Below, piece after piece: positions 47,177 through 48,490 of a stretch of DNA of 48,490 nt (the first letter of the stretch is position 1; each line of letters opens with the position of its first letter). The position numbers and the translations under genes are program-made. This DNA is from Streptomyces sp. ISL-66 (GTDB lineage: Bacteria > Actinomycetota > Actinomycetes > Streptomycetales > Streptomycetaceae). The stretch is taken from contig NZ_JAGGOW010000109.1 in NCBI RefSeq assembly GCF_018614135.1, positions 1 through 48,490 of the forward strand, in the 5' to 3' direction. Below the pieces are notes generated by a model. It had not been told where the DNA came from. It ran no database searches and saw only the letters and a program-made list of their open reading frames with translations.

Positions 47177-48490
47177 CACCGGCTCGACCGACACCGGGTG
47201 TACTCCACCGGCGACCCGCATTCGAAGCGTGGTCCCACCTGGGGGCACTCGGCCACCCGTGGCGAGCCACCCGGCGAGCGAGGACGCGTACGCCGCCGGG
47301 TCGGCATCCGACTCCGGGTCGGCCGTCAGCCGGTACACGCCGTGCTCCCGGCTGCGGACGGTGCACGTGTGCGGCCCGGTCACGTACGCGGCGACCGTGC
47401 AGTGAGGATGCCGGCCGAGCACCTCGGACGTCCATGCCCGGGGGCTGCCCAGCCGGGGATCGTCAGGGCGGCCGTCCCGTGTGATCACATCGGCCGACTC
47501 CAGGATGCCGGGGTCGAGGGTGTCCTCGTGGACCGCGAGGTGCGTGACGCCGCAGGCCCCGTACGGATGCGCCGTGGAGCGTTCGACCGCGACCTGCGCC
47601 CCCTGGACCTCGGTCCGTACGTGCAGCGGGGCGGTACGCAGAGGGGGATCGTACGGCGGCAGGGGCAGCGGCTCCAGCAGTGCGGGTACCTCCGGCTCTG
47701 GAAGGTCCATCAGAGCGTAGAAGTGCCGCCGCAGCAGCGTCGCCGAGGCGCCCGGCGCCGAGCTCGTGAACTCGGCCGGCCCGGCGAGCGGCCGGTGACC
47801 GGCGATCACCCTCTCCACCTGCTCCCTCAAGGCGCGGTGCGGATCGAGCCGGGGCGCGTCCCGTACGAACGATGAGAGCGGCGCCTCCGGGTCCAACCGC
47901 TCCTGTCCGGTGGCCGCCAGCATCACGGGGATGTCGAGGGCCGCCGCGTAGTAGGAGACCGCGCCGAAATCGCCCAGGACCACGTCAGCGGCAAGCAGGG
48001 CCTGCCGCCAGGCATGAACGGGGTTGATCAAGGCCAACCCGCTCCTCCGTGCCTGATCCAGCCAGGCGCGGACCTGGCCCGGCCCGTGCCCGTACCAGAC
48101 GTTCGGGTGCAGGATGGCAGCCAGCCGGTAGTCGTCGGCAGGCAACTCGGCGGTGAGCCGGGGCAGCAGGCTCGGCAGGAGGTCCTCACCGCCCCCGTTC
48201 CCGAAGAACCCTTCCGGATTCCAGGTGGAATTCAGTACGACGAGACGCTGCCCACGGCGTACTCCGAGGGCTCGGCGGAACCTATCGCGGTACTTCCGTG
48301 CGGCCAGCATCCGGTCGTAGCAGGGGTCCCCGGCGAGCACCGCCGCGTCCTCGGCTTCCGGGCATGCGCGGCGCAACCGCTCCAGCTGCTCCGGGTGGGA
48401 CAGTACGAGACCGTCGACGAACGGCTTGCCATCGTTGAGGAGCCAGTCCGCCGACAGACCGAAGGTCGGCTCCCGGCTCCCGGCTCCCGG
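47147..48490 (-). CDS. CDP-glycerol glycerophosphotransferase-like GT-B protein, 5' truncated
   Basis: The frame is open from the right window edge to a TAG at 47147-47149, so at least 447 C-terminal residues are present and the start lies beyond 48490. LVVLNSTWNPEGFFGNGGGE, then YRLAAILHPNVWYGHGPGQV and ADVVLGDFGAVSYYAAALDI (followed by PVMLA) resemble the donor half of GT-B-fold glycerophospho- or glycosyltransferases of the CDP-glycerol type (normally D-x-S-S-x-x-x-D; here GDFGAVSYY). A second C-terminal domain of ~170 residues is not recognised. It is convergent with the STAND gene, overlapping by 30 bp. A surface-polymer role is inferred. Confidence 0.65.
   Translation of the reverse strand, partial: PGAGSREPTFGLSADWLLNDGKPFVDGLVLSHPEQLERLRRACPEAEDAAVLAGDPCYDRMLAARKYRDRFRRALGVRRGQRLVVLNSTWNPEGFFGNGGGEDLLPSLLPRLTAELPADDYRLAAILHPNVWYGHGPGQVRAWLDQARRSGLALINPVHAWRQALLAADVVLGDFGAVSYYAAALDIPVMLAATGQERLDPEAPLSSFVRDAPRLDPHRALREQVERVIAGHRPLAGPAEFTSSAPGASATLLRRHFYALMDLPEPEVPALLEPLPLPPYDPPLRTAPLHVRTEVQGAQVAVERSTAHPYGACGVTHLAVHEDTLDPGILESADVITRDGRPDDPRLGSPRAWTSEVLGRHPHCTVAAYVTGPHTCTVRSREHGVYRLTADPESDADPAAYASSLAGWLATGGRVPPGGTTLRMRVAGGVHPVSVEPVLPSDLAAQP

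Noticed and set aside
1..48490. CRISPR arrays, rRNA genes, intact transposons
   Set aside because: No spaced ~30-bp direct repeats, no rRNA signatures and no intact transposase were seen.

Overview
The window is high-GC actinobacterial DNA and almost certainly Streptomyces. Evidence: strong third-position G/C bias, GTG/TTG starts, whiJ-type XRE/DUF5753 + DUF397 pairs, ALF-repeat and LAxTG surface proteins, bulb-type lectins, an FbiC-type fused FO synthase and several LLM (F420/FMN) oxidoreductases. The species cannot be fixed from sequence alone.

Layout. 1-670 is the 3' end of an L,D-transpeptidase-like gene. 984-7462 is a catabolic-looking cluster on the + strand: LLM oxidoreductase, SDR, second LLM, D-aminoacylase-type amidohydrolase and aldehyde dehydrogenase, followed by an APC permease (7749-9323). 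A near-perfect palindrome CTGACG-N3-CGTCAG precedes the first LLM gene, occurs twice before the second LLM gene, and occurs again 17 kb away before another SDR (25220-26005). This suggests one TetR-type regulon whose regulator lies outside the window. 9399-9848 holds a decayed antitoxin/PIN-toxin pair. 9873-14767 carries a small secreted protein, a DDN-like nitroreductase with a repeat insertion, an NAD(P)-binding protein divergent from an HxlR regulator, an ALF-repeat LAxTG surface protein, a frameshifted lipoprotein and a LysE exporter.

14768-16096 has no gene. It contains two ~450-bp arms in inverted orientation, each with an internal long hairpin. 16097-17773 is a whiJ-like cluster (DUF397, XRE/DUF5753, divergent HATPase with a frameshifted end). 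17802-18691 is a secreted lectin/peptidoglycan-binding pair. 18913-19742 is a two-gene unit whose second gene has an in-frame TAA. Then come a third LLM enzyme, an ADP-ribosylglycohydrolase, FO synthase, the regulon SDR and a divergent alpha/beta-barrel-like protein. 27382-36281 holds a second DUF397/XRE pair, a GPP34 protein, a DD-carboxypeptidase with a repeat-rich cytoplasmic arm, a large membrane protein, a small conserved protein and a class F sortase.

From 36386 the character changes. A 42-bp 3' fragment of a tRNA-Arg(CCT) marks a probable attachment site, and what follows looks like a genomic island of lower-GC, mostly unknown genes: a three-gene minus-strand operon, a leaderless gene, an IS3 remnant, a winged-helix protein, a four-domain GNAT/PIN-like/GNAT-like/PUA-like protein overlapping an ASCH protein, a STAND-type NTPase with a degenerate P-loop, and a convergent glycerophosphotransferase-like gene running off the right edge. 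No integrase is visible; the other island end should lie beyond 48.5 kb. The GNAT-PIN-PUA/ASCH pair and the three-gene operon are the best candidates for undescribed systems.
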